The translations under genes were made by a program, and so were the position numbers. A stretch of 64,000 bases of DNA from an uncultured Flavobacteriaceae bacterium (GTDB lineage: Bacteria > Bacteroidota > Bacteroidia > Flavobacteriales > Flavobacteriaceae): assembly GCA_947500525.1 (NCBI GenBank), contig CANMSH010000001.1:372001-436000 (forward strand), given 5' to 3'. Below are positions 45,143 to 53,456 of the stretch, piece after piece. The notes under the pieces were generated by a model that was given only the letters and a program-made list of their open reading frames with translations, searched no databases and had not been told where the DNA came from. Numbering within the stretch: position 1 is the first letter of the stretch; every line of letters starts with the position of its first letter.

Positions 45143-46345
45143 ATGATAGAAAAGAAAAAATTAGAGTATGAAAAGGCTGTACTGATTGGTGTAATAAGTC
45201 AGCTACAAGATGAAGAAAAATCGAAAGAATACTTAGATGAGCTCGAATTTTTAACATTTACTGCCGGAGGAGAATCTGTGAAACGCTTTACACAGAAGCT
45301 CGATGTACCCAACCCTAAAACCTTTATTGGAACGGGTAAACTTGATGAAGTAAAAACATATATTAACAACCACAGCATTCAAACGGCCATTTTTGATGAT
45401 GAACTGAATCCTGCACAATTAAGAAATATTGAAAAAGTACTCGATTGCAAGGTGCTCGACAGAACTAATTTAATACTGGATATTTTTGCGCAAAGGGCTC
45501 AAACTAGTTACGCGCGAACCCAGGTAGAGTTAGCACAATGTCAATACTTATTACCGCGATTAACACGTATGTGGACTCACCTTGATAAACAAAAAGGGGG
45601 AATTGGAATGCGTGGACCAGGAGAAACAGAAATTGAAACAGACAGGCGAATCATTCGTGATAAAATTTCTTTACTTAAAAAGAAATTGGTGACCATAGAT
45701 AAACAAATGGCGCAGCAGCGTAAAAATCGAGGTAAAATGGTACGAGTTGCTCTCGTTGGTTATACCAATGTTGGTAAGTCTACGCTTATGAACGTGGTTT
45801 CTAAAAGCGACGTTTTTGCGGAAAATAAATTATTTGCCACCCTTGATACAACAGTTAGAAAGGTAGTCATCAAAAACATTCCTTTTTTAATGACCGATAC
45901 TGTTGGTTTTATTAGAAAGTTACCTACGCAACTGGTTGAATCATTTAAATCTACCCTAGATGAAGTTAGAGAAGCTGATTTACTATTACATGTGGTAGAT
46001 ATTTCACATCCAAATTTCGAAGATCATATTGATTCGGTGAACAAAATATTGGAAGAAATTAAGAGTTTAGATAAGCCTTCATTAATGGTTTTTAATAAGA
46101 TTGACGCCTATACGCATGAAACCATAGACGAAGATGATTTAGTCACTGAAAAAACATCAATACACTTTACATTAGAGGAATGGAAAAAAACATGGATGTC
46201 GAAACTAGATGATAACTGTATTTTTATTTCTGCATTGAATAAGGAAAACTTAGATGACTTTAAGTCAAAGGTTTTCGAAGCCGTTAAGAAGATTCATATT
46301 TCGCGTTTTCCTTATAATGATTTTCTGTATCAAGAGTATGAGTAA
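45143..46345 (+). CDS. hflX: ribosome-splitting GTPase HflX
   Basis: The 400-residue protein has the HflX N-terminal ATP-binding-type domain, the glycine-rich linker GGIGMRGPGETEIETDRR and a TRAFAC GTPase domain with G1 ALVGYTNVGKST (about 203-212), G3 DTVGF and G4 NKID. HflX splits stalled 70S ribosomes under heat or other stress. Length is typical of the family. It is a single gene that ends directly at an inverted repeat separating it from the convergent DUF21/CBS gene. Confidence 0.96.
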   Translation: MIEKKKLEYEKAVLIGVISQLQDEEKSKEYLDELEFLTFTAGGESVKRFTQKLDVPNPKTFIGTGKLDEVKTYINNHSIQTAIFDDELNPAQLRNIEKVLDCKVLDRTNLILDIFAQRAQTSYARTQVELAQCQYLLPRLTRMWTHLDKQKGGIGMRGPGETEIETDRRIIRDKISLLKKKLVTIDKQMAQQRKNRGKMVRVALVGYTNVGKSTLMNVVSKSDVFAENKLFATLDTTVRKVVIKNIPFLMTDTVGFIRKLPTQLVESFKSTLDEVREADLLLHVVDISHPNFEDHIDSVNKILEEIKSLDKPSLMVFNKIDAYTHETIDEDDLVTEKTSIHFTLEEWKKTWMSKLDDNCIFISALNKENLDDFKSKVFEAVKKIHISRFPYNDFLYQEYE

Positions 46346-46408
46346 ACGTCACCCTGAACTTGTTTCAAAGTCTTATAGTGCGATGCTGAAATAAATTCAG
46401 CATGACGC
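46346..46408. repeat. long imperfect inverted repeat (REP-like) between convergent genes
   Basis: CGTCACCCTGAACTTGTTTCA (split here as arms 46347-46367) pairs with the reverse arm at 46387-46407 at 17 of 21 positions. Inside the right arm, ATGCTGAA (46383-46390) and TTCAGCAT (46396-46403) form a perfect 8-bp hairpin. The motif resembles dispersed intergenic elements I recall from other Flavobacteriaceae. It may also terminate hflX and the opposing gene. Confidence 0.7.
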
Positions 46409-46413
46409 CTTTT

Positions 46414-47529
46414 CTATTCTTTGGTATTCTCATCAATAATTCCAAGACGTTTTGCGCGTTTTTCCCAATTCTTTCTGGCGAGTTGTTGCATATCTGAGTC
46501 TTTATCGCTCTCGTCCATGATTTCTAACCCGAGGAGTGTTTCAATAACATCTTCCATAGATACAATGCCACTTATAGAGCCATATTCATCAACAACGAGT
46601 GCTATATGTTCTTTTTCTTGAACTAATTTTTCAAAAAGACTAGGAATCGCAACATGACGCTCTACCACTAATAAGGTTCTTTTTAAATCAACTAAGTTCT
46701 TTTTAATATTCCCTTCTGCAACATCTCTGTATACATCATCTTTTAAAATGTAACCTGAAATATGATCTTTATCATCTTTAAAAATTGGAATACGAGAAAA
46801 TCGTAAGTCTTTATTTTCTTCAAAAAAATCCTTAACATTTTGGTCTTCTGGAGCCATTTTTAACACCGTTCGTGGCGTCATAATATCTTTTGCCAAAATG
46901 GTTTTAAAATTTAATAGGTTCTTAATTACCTTTGATTCTGATTCTTCAAAAACACCTTCTTCTTCTGCAATATCTGTCATTGCATGAAAATCTTCACGGC
47001 TTAAAATACTGCCATGCCCTTTGCCACCAATCAATTTTGTAGTAAGCTGCAGCAACCAAATAATTCCTGTCCATTTTAACGGAAAGATCAATACTTTTAA
47101 GGCTGTTGTTGTAAAACCTGCTAACTGTTTCCAGTAGGTAGCCCCAATTGTTTTGGGTATAATCTCAGATGCCACTAAAATTAAAATGGTCATGATAGAA
47201 GATACAACACCTACCATAACGTCTTCAGTAATGGTCATTCCGAAGATTGTTTTTTGAGCACTTCCATAGATTTCGGCATAGGCCACTTTTGCCTGTACAC
47301 CCACTAATATTGCACCCACGGTATGTGCAATTGTATTTAACGTTAAAATCGCAATTAATGGTTTGTCAACATCTTTTTTGAACTCCTCTAAAGTATCGGC
47401 AAAAGCTTTTCCTTCTTTCTTATTTACATTGATAAAAGTAGGTGTAACACTTAATAAAACAGCTTCTAGAATTGAACATAGAAATGAAAAAAATATAGAG
47501 ACTACTCCGTAAAGAATAAGTAAAGTCAT
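46414..47529 (-). CDS. CNNM/HlyC-CorC family membrane protein (DUF21 and two CBS domains)
   Basis: The 371-residue protein has a four-helix DUF21 domain (about 1-190, with the ILTLNTIAHTVGAILVG segment) and a CBS pair (about 205-335, KDIMTPRTVLKMAP and VVDEYGSISGIVSMEDVIETLLG). The usual C-terminal CorC/HlyC domain is absent, so it is a short form. Members affect magnesium or cobalt movement. GldE of gliding bacteria has the same layout but is normally next to other genes, so I do not use that name. Confidence 0.88.
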   Translation of the reverse strand: MTLLILYGVVSIFFSFLCSILEAVLLSVTPTFINVNKKEGKAFADTLEEFKKDVDKPLIAILTLNTIAHTVGAILVGVQAKVAYAEIYGSAQKTIFGMTITEDVMVGVVSSIMTILILVASEIIPKTIGATYWKQLAGFTTTALKVLIFPLKWTGIIWLLQLTTKLIGGKGHGSILSREDFHAMTDIAEEEGVFEESESKVIKNLLNFKTILAKDIMTPRTVLKMAPEDQNVKDFFEENKDLRFSRIPIFKDDKDHISGYILKDDVYRDVAEGNIKKNLVDLKRTLLVVERHVAIPSLFEKLVQEKEHIALVVDEYGSISGIVSMEDVIETLLGLEIMDESDKDSDMQQLARKNWEKRAKRLGIIDENTKE

Positions 47530-47571
47530 GGTAGATTTGATTTTTTGCTAAGTTAACAGATTTTATAGCAT

Positions 47572-47602
47572 AAAAAAAGAGCTCATTTTTTCTGAGCTCT
47601 TT
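47572..47602 (-). terminator. intrinsic terminator of the DUF3078 gene
   Basis: AAAGAGCTCA (47576-47585) pairs perfectly with TGAGCTCTTT (47593-47602); on the reverse strand the hairpin is followed by a T run. It lies 25 bp after the stop at 47627. Confidence 0.85.
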
Positions 47603-47626
47603 CATGCATTTTATTCCTATTTTAAA

Positions 47627-48547
47627 CTATAGAGAATAGTTCAAACCGAACAACCAATATGATTGTACTTTGTTGTCAAGGTCATTAAAAGTCGCTGATG
47701 GTTGTGTCATTTGTAAATTATTCAACCCTTCTTGCTTATTTCCTCTTAATCCAAATTCAAAACCTAAACCAATTCCTTTCCATAACGTATATCCGAAAGA
47801 ATTGATCCATGTCCAGTTAGACAAATCACCACTCTTATAACTTTGAAAAGTAGATAGATTTGATTTAAAACTCACCTTGTTAAATTGTCTTGTATAATCA
47901 GCAACGATTTTAGCACCAGTAGATGATTCGAAAGCAGCATCATTCTTAGCGAATACAAAATTATAATTCAATGGGTGAATTACTACCACTAAGTTTTCTA
48001 ACGGAGTCCAAGTCGCACCAACACCTAGATCTAAAAATCCAGGATCGTTAAAATTATTAATAATTGAAGTTCTATATTCTCCAAGAGCAGAAATTGCCCA
48101 TTTTTCGCTTAATTTACGTCCATATAAAGATGAAATCGTAAATACATCTGTAGTACCGTCAAAACTATCACTATCTGTGTCTATATCGGTATTGTCATTT
48201 TTTACCCACGCAAGGTTGATATTACCAGAATTTCTCCAGAAAAATTTCTCTTGAGTAAGATTTGCAAAACCATTTACCGTAACACCAATGTTACCTGTAG
48301 ATGAGTTTGGAGCGGCATTAGAATACCAATCATTAAAACCTTGAAGGTTTGCACCAATAGTACCAAAAGCACCTTTTTTCCATCCTGGTAATGCGTCAAT
48401 TTTAGCTTGTAATGCATCTACTTCTCCTTGAAGCTTAGCTATAGAATCTTTCTTTGGCGCTTGCTGTGCCTTTAATTCTTCAGCTGTTTGTGCATAGGTA
48501 GATGCTATCCCGAACATCAATCCTATTACGAATACTAATTTTTTCAT
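47627..48547 (-). CDS. DUF3078 outer-membrane barrel protein
   Basis: The 306-residue protein has a signal peptide (cut after TYAQ, residue 20), a short coiled coil (IAKLQGEVDALQAKIDALP) and a beta-rich body beginning GWKKGAFGTIGANLQGFNDWYSNAAPNS, characteristic of DUF3078. It ends in an aromatic-rich strand with terminal leucine, as in barrels. Its function is unknown. It is preceded by a good promoter and by a perfect inverted repeat at 48594-48620, and followed by its own terminator, so it is a single-gene unit. Confidence 0.88.
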   Translation of the reverse strand: MKKLVFVIGLMFGIASTYAQTAEELKAQQAPKKDSIAKLQGEVDALQAKIDALPGWKKGAFGTIGANLQGFNDWYSNAAPNSSTGNIGVTVNGFANLTQEKFFWRNSGNINLAWVKNDNTDIDTDSDSFDGTTDVFTISSLYGRKLSEKWAISALGEYRTSIINNFNDPGFLDLGVGATWTPLENLVVVIHPLNYNFVFAKNDAAFESSTGAKIVADYTRQFNKVSFKSNLSTFQSYKSGDLSNWTWINSFGYTLWKGIGLGFEFGLRGNKQEGLNNLQMTQPSATFNDLDNKVQSYWLFGLNYSL

Positions 48548-48575
48548 TTTTTATTTGATTTTTAGTTTGAGCACG

Positions 48576-48608
48576 CAAAATTACGCTATTTCATTCATAT
48601 AGACACAA
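48576..48608 (-). promoter_or_regulatory. promoter for the DUF3078 gene
   Basis: On the reverse strand TTG (48606-48608) and TAATTTTG (48576-48583) are separated by 22 nt, both within the Bacteroidota consensus. The -7 element lies 28 nt upstream of the start at 48547. Confidence 0.62.
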
Positions 48609-48620
48609 CATCTATATGAA
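48594..48620. promoter_or_regulatory. perfect inverted repeat, possible operator
   Basis: TTCATATAGA (48594-48603) and TCTATATGAA (48611-48620) form a perfect 10-bp inverted repeat with a 7-nt spacer. It overlaps the -33 TTG of the DUF3078 promoter. No T run follows on either strand, so an operator is likelier than a terminator. Confidence 0.55.
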
Positions 48621-48634
48621 AGTCACAAAAGAAT

Positions 48635-49144
48635 TTACTTTTTTCTTTTGTATAATGGCACGGTTGAACAAGCTTCTCCAAACATAATTGTTCGGGCGGT
48701 AGGGAGTAATTTTTCGACTAACTGTACTTGGGCTGTATCTGGAATCGGTTTATCAGAACATCCTTTAATAATGACAGGTTTGTCTTTATATTCATTCTCA
48801 TTTAAATTGGCAATAACTTCTTGAAAAATACTGGTTTCAAGCAGTTCCAAATTACCAACAACGACTTTTTTAACAAAAGGGGCTGCTTTGGTTGTAATAA
48901 GCAAATAGGCCCAAGACGGAATAATTGCTTCGGTTTTACAAGTTAAAGCTACATAATGATCTTGGTATGCGCTCCAGTCATGATTAGATAGGCTTTCACG
49001 GAAATCTTTTTCTCTTAAAATTAAGCCTTCATATAACCAATTAGAAATATCAATTACGGTGCGGACACCTTCAGGATATAATTCCTCAAGATCTATAGTC
49101 ACCAACGGACTTTTTGCCACTCTATTGATAATCTCTTTTTGCAT
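48635..49144 (-). CDS. DUF2480 family protein
   Basis: The 169-residue cytoplasmic protein matches DUF2480 (LVTIDLEELYPEGVRTVIDISNWLYEGLILREKDFR, HDWSAYQDHYVALTCKTEAIIPSWAYLLI). It has three cysteines, two of them near the C-terminus in FGEACSTVP and KGCSDKP, so a metal or Fe-S link is possible. The gene lies 3 bp after the DUF59 gene in the sufE operon, which suggests a part in Fe-S cluster assembly. Its activity is not established. Confidence 0.88.
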   Translation of the reverse strand: MQKEIINRVAKSPLVTIDLEELYPEGVRTVIDISNWLYEGLILREKDFRESLSNHDWSAYQDHYVALTCKTEAIIPSWAYLLITTKAAPFVKKVVVGNLELLETSIFQEVIANLNENEYKDKPVIIKGCSDKPIPDTAQVQLVEKLLPTARTIMFGEACSTVPLYKRKK

Positions 49145-49147
49145 TTT

Positions 49148-49468
49148 CTATAAAAACCCTAATTCTAATTTTGCCTCTTCACTCATCATATCTTGAGTCC
49201 AAGTTGGATCAAACGTAATCTCCACTTCGGCGTTGTCTATTTCTTTCAATGTTTTTACTTTCTCTTCGACCTCAACAGGTAATGTTTCTGCTACCGGACA
49301 ATTGGGAGAAGTAAGGGTCATTAATATCTTAGCCTCATTATTTTCATTCACGAAAACATCATAAATTAGTCCTAGCTCATAAATATCAACTGGAATTTCA
49401 GGATCATAAATTGTCTTCAATACATCTACAATTTTGTCTCCTATTTCTTTTACATCATTATCAGTCAT
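49148..49468 (-). CDS. DUF59/MIP18 family Fe-S assembly protein (SufT-like)
   Basis: The 106-residue protein is a single DUF59 domain: VLKTIYDPEIPVDIYELGLIYDV followed by TLTSPNCPVAETLP with the conserved reactive cysteine C57. Family members (PaaD, SufT, MIP18) help mature Fe-S proteins. It stands between sufE, 29 bp upstream, and DUF2480, 3 bp downstream, which supports the Fe-S role over the phenylacetate role of PaaD. Confidence 0.93.
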   Translation of the reverse strand: MTDNDVKEIGDKIVDVLKTIYDPEIPVDIYELGLIYDVFVNENNEAKILMTLTSPNCPVAETLPVEVEEKVKTLKEIDNAEVEITFDPTWTQDMMSEEAKLELGFL

Positions 49469-49497
49469 AACTCATTTTTGTGTTTACAAAGATACAA

Positions 49498-49923
49498 TTA
49501 TTGCATCAATTTAGTTTGAAATGCCATGGCGTATAACTTTAACTGTTTAATCATAGAAACCAAACCATTTGCTCTTGTTGCCGATAAATGTTCTTTCAAC
49601 CCAATATCGTCTATAAAAGACATATCTGCATCTAAAATATCTTGAGGCTTTTGATGGGAAAAAACCCGAAGTAACAAAGCAATAATACCTTTCGTTAATA
49701 TAGCATCACTATCGGCTGAAAAAACAACAATATCTTCATTCAATTCGCCTTGAACCCATACTTTTGATTGACATCCTTTAATGATATTATCTGCAATTTT
49801 ATGTTCAGGTTCTATCAGTGGTAATGACTTCCCTAATTCTATGATATACTCATAGCGCTCCATCCAATCATCAAACATTGAAAATTCGTCTACAATTTCT
49901 TCTTGTATTTCTTTGATAGTCAT
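49498..49923 (-). CDS. sufE: SufE family cysteine desulfuration protein
   Basis: The 141-residue protein matches SufE: MERYEYIIELGKSLP, then IIKGCQSKVWV with the sulfur-accepting cysteine C51. SufE takes persulfide sulfur from SufS and passes it to the SufBCD scaffold in the cytoplasm. It starts the sufE-DUF59-DUF2480 operon. The core suf genes are not in the window. A TAATTTTG element at 49977-49984 may be its promoter. Confidence 0.95.
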   Translation of the reverse strand: MTIKEIQEEIVDEFSMFDDWMERYEYIIELGKSLPLIEPEHKIADNIIKGCQSKVWVQGELNEDIVVFSADSDAILTKGIIALLLRVFSHQKPQDILDADMSFIDDIGLKEHLSATRANGLVSMIKQLKLYAMAFQTKLMQ

Positions 49924-49933
49924 TTTTTAAACT

Positions 49934-49941
49934 TATTTTTG
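49934..49941 (+). promoter_or_regulatory. -7 element for the PfkB kinase gene
   Basis: TATTTTTG followed by C matches TAnnTTTG, 59 nt before the ATG at 50001, in the gap shared with divergent sufE. Confidence 0.48.
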
Positions 49942-49976
49942 CACAGTCAAAAAGACTGATTTTGCCTATTTAGTCG

Positions 49977-49984
49977 CAAAATTA
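49977..49984 (-). promoter_or_regulatory. -7 element for the sufE operon
   Basis: The reverse strand reads TAATTTTG followed by CG, matching TAnnTTTG, 53 nt before the sufE start. It lies inside the leader of the divergent kinase gene, so the two promoters face and overlap each other. Confidence 0.48.
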
Positions 49985-50000
49985 AGGTAAAAAAACAAGA

Positions 50001-50927
50001 ATGAGTAAATTATTAGCTGTAGGCACGGTTGCCTTTGACGCAATCGAAACGCCTTTCGGTAAAACTGATAAAATTTTAGGTGGTTCTGCCACTTTCGTGG
50101 GATTAGCCGCCTCACAATTCGGAATACAAACTGGCTTAGTTTCTGTCGTTGGTGATGATATGCCAAAAGCATATTTAACCATGTTAAACGAACGAAACAT
50201 TGATACTTCTGGTGTTGAAATAGTACAAGGTGGTAAAACTTTCTTTTGGAGCGGGAGATATCATAACGATATGAATTCAAGAGATACCTTGGTAACAGAG
50301 TTAAACACCTTGGCAGATTTTGCCCCTGTTGTTCCCGAAAATTTTAAGGATGCACCTATAATCATGTTAGGAAATTTACATCCTTTAACACAAAGTTCTG
50401 TATTGGATCAACTATCTGAAAAACCAAAAATGGTTATTTTAGATACTATGAATTTTTGGATGGATTCGGCATTAGACGATTTAAAACAAGTGATCAAAAG
50501 AGTTGATGTAATTACAATTAACGATGAAGAAGCCCGTCAGCTTAGTGGAGAATACTCTTTGGTAAATGCCGCCAAGAAAATTCATGAAATGGGACCCAAA
50601 TATGTAGTCATAAAGAAAGGAGAGCATGGTGCTTTACTCTTTAACGACGGAAATATGTTCTTCGCTCCAGCCTTACCACTAGCAGAAGTTTTTGATCCTA
50701 CTGGTGCAGGAGATACGTTTGCTGGAGGATTTGCAGGTTATATTGCAAAAACAGAAGATATTTCTTTCGAAAATATGAAAAGTGCGGTTATTTACGGCTC
50801 AAACCTTGCTTCTTTTTGTGTAGAAAAGTTTGGCACAGAGCGTATGCAAAACCTTACAAAAGAAGAAGTTCATAAACGACTTCAGTCGTTCAAAGAACTA
50901 ACACAATTTGAAATTGAATTAAATTAA
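50001..50927 (+). CDS. PfkB family carbohydrate/nucleoside kinase
   Basis: The 308-residue protein is a ribokinase-fold kinase with the N-terminal GG(S) substrate segment (KILGGSATFVGLAAS) and the C-terminal PfkB signature DPTGAGDTFAGG (232-243), with catalytic base D238. Its substrate could be a sugar or a nucleoside. The neighbouring purF, 45 bp downstream, makes a nucleoside such as adenosine or ribose attractive but unproved. A terminator-like hairpin lies between them. Confidence 0.9.
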   Translation: MSKLLAVGTVAFDAIETPFGKTDKILGGSATFVGLAASQFGIQTGLVSVVGDDMPKAYLTMLNERNIDTSGVEIVQGGKTFFWSGRYHNDMNSRDTLVTELNTLADFAPVVPENFKDAPIIMLGNLHPLTQSSVLDQLSEKPKMVILDTMNFWMDSALDDLKQVIKRVDVITINDEEARQLSGEYSLVNAAKKIHEMGPKYVVIKKGEHGALLFNDGNMFFAPALPLAEVFDPTGAGDTFAGGFAGYIAKTEDISFENMKSAVIYGSNLASFCVEKFGTERMQNLTKEEVHKRLQSFKELTQFEIELN

Positions 50928-50935
50928 TATATCTG

Positions 50936-50963
50936 TCCGTGCTTTCGAGCGCGGATTTTTTTT
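50936..50963 (+). terminator. terminator/attenuator-like hairpin in front of purF
   Basis: TCCGTGC (50936-50942) pairs with GCGCGGA (50949-50955) with one G-T pair, followed by eight T. It ends 9 nt before the purF ATG at 50973. No promoter element lies between it and purF, so purF expression from the kinase message would have to read through it. Confidence 0.72.
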
Positions 50964-50972
50964 ACAAAAAAT

Positions 50973-52871
50973 ATGAGTGACGCTATTAAACACGAGTGTG
51001 GAATTGCTTTAGTAAGGTTATTGAAACCTCTTGAGTTTTATCAAAAGAAATATGGCACTTCTTTCTATGGTATTAATAAAATGTACCTAATGATGGAAAA
51101 ACAACACAATCGTGGCCAAGATGGTGCTGGCTTTGCGAGCATTAAACTAGACGTAAACCCTGGCACTCGTTATATAAGTAGAGTGCGTTCAAATCAACAA
51201 GCTCCAATTCAAGACATTTTCGCTCAAATTAATGAACGTCTTAATGCAATCCTTGAAAAGAATCCTGACAAAAAAAATGATGTTCAATGGCAATTAGAAA
51301 ATATGCCATATGTTGGAAACCTTTTTTTAGGACATGTTCGGTATGGAACGTTTGGCAAAAATAGTATTGAGAGCGTACATCCTTTTTTGCGCCAAAATAA
51401 TTGGAAACATAAAAACCTCATTGTTGCGGGTAATTTTAATATGACCAATTCTAATGAATTGCTAGACGAGTTGATAGAGTTAGGTATGCACCCAAAAGAA
51501 AATACCGACACTGTCACTGTAATGGAAAAGATTGGGCATTTCTTAGATGATGAAGTCGCTAACATCTATCAGCGATGTAAAGAACGCGGCATAAATAAAA
51601 AAGATGCTTCATTGGTCATTGAAGAAGAATTAGATATTAAAAAAGTACTACAACGCGCCTCTAAAAACTGGGATGGTGGTTATGCAATGGTTGGTCTTTT
51701 GGGTCATGGAGATTCTTTTGTATATAGAGATCCTGCTGGGATACGACCTGCTTATTACTACCAAGATGATGAAGTTGTAGTAGTTGCCTCTGAACGCCCA
51801 GCAATTCAAACTGTCTTTAATGTTGACTATAATGATGTTCACGAATTAGAGCGTGCCAATGCTTTAATTATTAAGAAGAACGGAAACGTTTCGGTGCAAC
51901 AGGTACAAGAACAACTTCCTAAAAAAGCATGTTCTTTTGAACGGATATACTTTTCTCGAGGAAGTGATGCCGAGATTTATGAAGAACGCAAGAACTTAGG
52001 AAAATATGTATTTCCAAAAATCCTTCAAACTATTGACAACGATGTAGATGGTACGGTGTTCTCCTTTATTCCAAATACGGCCGAGACTTCATTTTATGGA
52101 ATGGTGCAAGCGGCTGATGATTATTTAATTCAACATAAACTGTCTACTATACTCGACGGAAAACGAAAGCTATCGGCAGATAAAGTAACAAAGATTTTAT
52201 CTGAACGTGCACGAATGGAAAAGATAGCAATTAAAGATGCAAAATTAAGAACCTTTATTGCCGATGATAATAGTAGAGATGATTTGGTCGCCCATGTTTA
52301 CGATGTTACCTATGGTGTTGTAAAACCCACAGATAATCTAGTAATTATTGATGACAGTATTGTGCGAGGAACGACGCTCAAGAAAAGTATTATAAAAATT
52401 CTAGATCGTCTTAACCCTAAGAAAATTGTTGTTGTTTCATCCGCTCCTCAAATTAGGTACCCGGATTGTTACGGTATAGATATGGCGAAACTTGAAGAGT
52501 TTATTGCCTTTAAAGCCACCTTAGAACTTTTGAAAGAGCATGACCAATATCATATTATCTACGAGATTTACGAAAAATGTAAAATTCAAGATTCGATACC
52601 TGATGATAAGTTAGAAAACTATGTTAGAGATATGTACAAGCCTTTTACCGCTGAGCAAATTTCTGATAAAATTGCACAACTGTTAAAAACCGACGACATT
52701 AAGGCCGAGGTAAATGTAATCTTTCAATCTATTGAGGGTTTACACAAAGCATGCCCTAAAAATGCAGGTGATTGGTACTTTACGGGTAAATATCCTACAC
52801 CCGGAGGTGTGAGAGTAGTGAATAGAGCATTTATTAATTTCTACGAAGGCAATAATAAAAGAGCTTATTAG
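50973..52871 (+). CDS. purF: amidophosphoribosyltransferase
   Basis: The 632-residue enzyme is the long Bacteroidota form. An N-terminal glutaminase domain has its catalytic cysteine at C9 (KHECGIALV), so the first eight residues would have to be removed or tolerated. A phosphoribosyltransferase domain carries the PRPP loop VIIDDSIVRGTTLKKS. The enzyme makes 5-phosphoribosylamine, the first committed step of purine synthesis. Other pur genes are absent from the window. A hairpin with T run at 50936-50963 may control its expression. Confidence 0.95.
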   Translation: MSDAIKHECGIALVRLLKPLEFYQKKYGTSFYGINKMYLMMEKQHNRGQDGAGFASIKLDVNPGTRYISRVRSNQQAPIQDIFAQINERLNAILEKNPDKKNDVQWQLENMPYVGNLFLGHVRYGTFGKNSIESVHPFLRQNNWKHKNLIVAGNFNMTNSNELLDELIELGMHPKENTDTVTVMEKIGHFLDDEVANIYQRCKERGINKKDASLVIEEELDIKKVLQRASKNWDGGYAMVGLLGHGDSFVYRDPAGIRPAYYYQDDEVVVVASERPAIQTVFNVDYNDVHELERANALIIKKNGNVSVQQVQEQLPKKACSFERIYFSRGSDAEIYEERKNLGKYVFPKILQTIDNDVDGTVFSFIPNTAETSFYGMVQAADDYLIQHKLSTILDGKRKLSADKVTKILSERARMEKIAIKDAKLRTFIADDNSRDDLVAHVYDVTYGVVKPTDNLVIIDDSIVRGTTLKKSIIKILDRLNPKKIVVVSSAPQIRYPDCYGIDMAKLEEFIAFKATLELLKEHDQYHIIYEIYEKCKIQDSIPDDKLENYVRDMYKPFTAEQISDKIAQLLKTDDIKAEVNVIFQSIEGLHKACPKNAGDWYFTGKYPTPGGVRVVNRAFINFYEGNNKRAY

Positions 52872-52910
52872 GTTGGCATCTTAATTGTTTAGTATATTAA
52901 AAGTTAAAGA

Positions 52911-53399
52911 ATGAAAACACTTAAATTATTTTTTTTACTACCGTTAATTTCATTTATAATGATGAGTTTTTCGCAATGCAATGGTGATCAATTTGATAAA
53001 ACACCACCCGCTACAATTACAGAATCATTCTACCAAAAATGGGTAGGGGGTGTTCCTGGGTCTAAAGGAACTTTAGTGACTATTAAATTAAACAATCCAG
53101 ATAAAGAAATCGTTTTTGATTCTATATATTTCGATGGAGCTATTACTAGCTTAAAGACTTCCAAAACTGAAAAAGGCATAACCTTAACGGGAAATTTTAG
53201 CGCAAATACAGCGCAAAACGATATTGTTATGGAAGGTGACCCGAAAAAAGAATTTGGAAATACTCCCACCAAAAGAAGTGCTAAAATTCCTTTCGATCTT
53301 GAGCAAGGAGAGGCCATTATTAGCTATAAAATCAAAAAGAAAAAGAGGTATTATAAAGTTATTGGTATTAAAAAAACGAAGTCTCTTTTTTATCAATAA
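52911..53399 (+). CDS. exported hypothetical protein, 162 residues
   Basis: The N-terminus (MKTLKLFFLLPLISFIMMSFSQCNGDQ) is a signal peptide; the cysteine at 23 lacks a good lipobox (SFSQC), so lipidation is doubtful. The mature part (about 140 residues) is beta-rich with alternating lysine-rich strands (KGTLVTIKLNNPDKEIVFDS, SYKIKKKKRYYKV). No family is recognised. It starts 39 bp after purF without a visible promoter, so it may share that transcript. Confidence 0.8.
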   Translation: MKTLKLFFLLPLISFIMMSFSQCNGDQFDKTPPATITESFYQKWVGGVPGSKGTLVTIKLNNPDKEIVFDSIYFDGAITSLKTSKTEKGITLTGNFSANTAQNDIVMEGDPKKEFGNTPTKRSAKIPFDLEQGEAIISYKIKKKKRYYKVIGIKKTKSLFYQ

Positions 53400-53456
53400 T
53401 TATTTTTTGGCACAGAGTTTGGTTTACACTTAAAACAAACATTAAAATCTGTGCTT

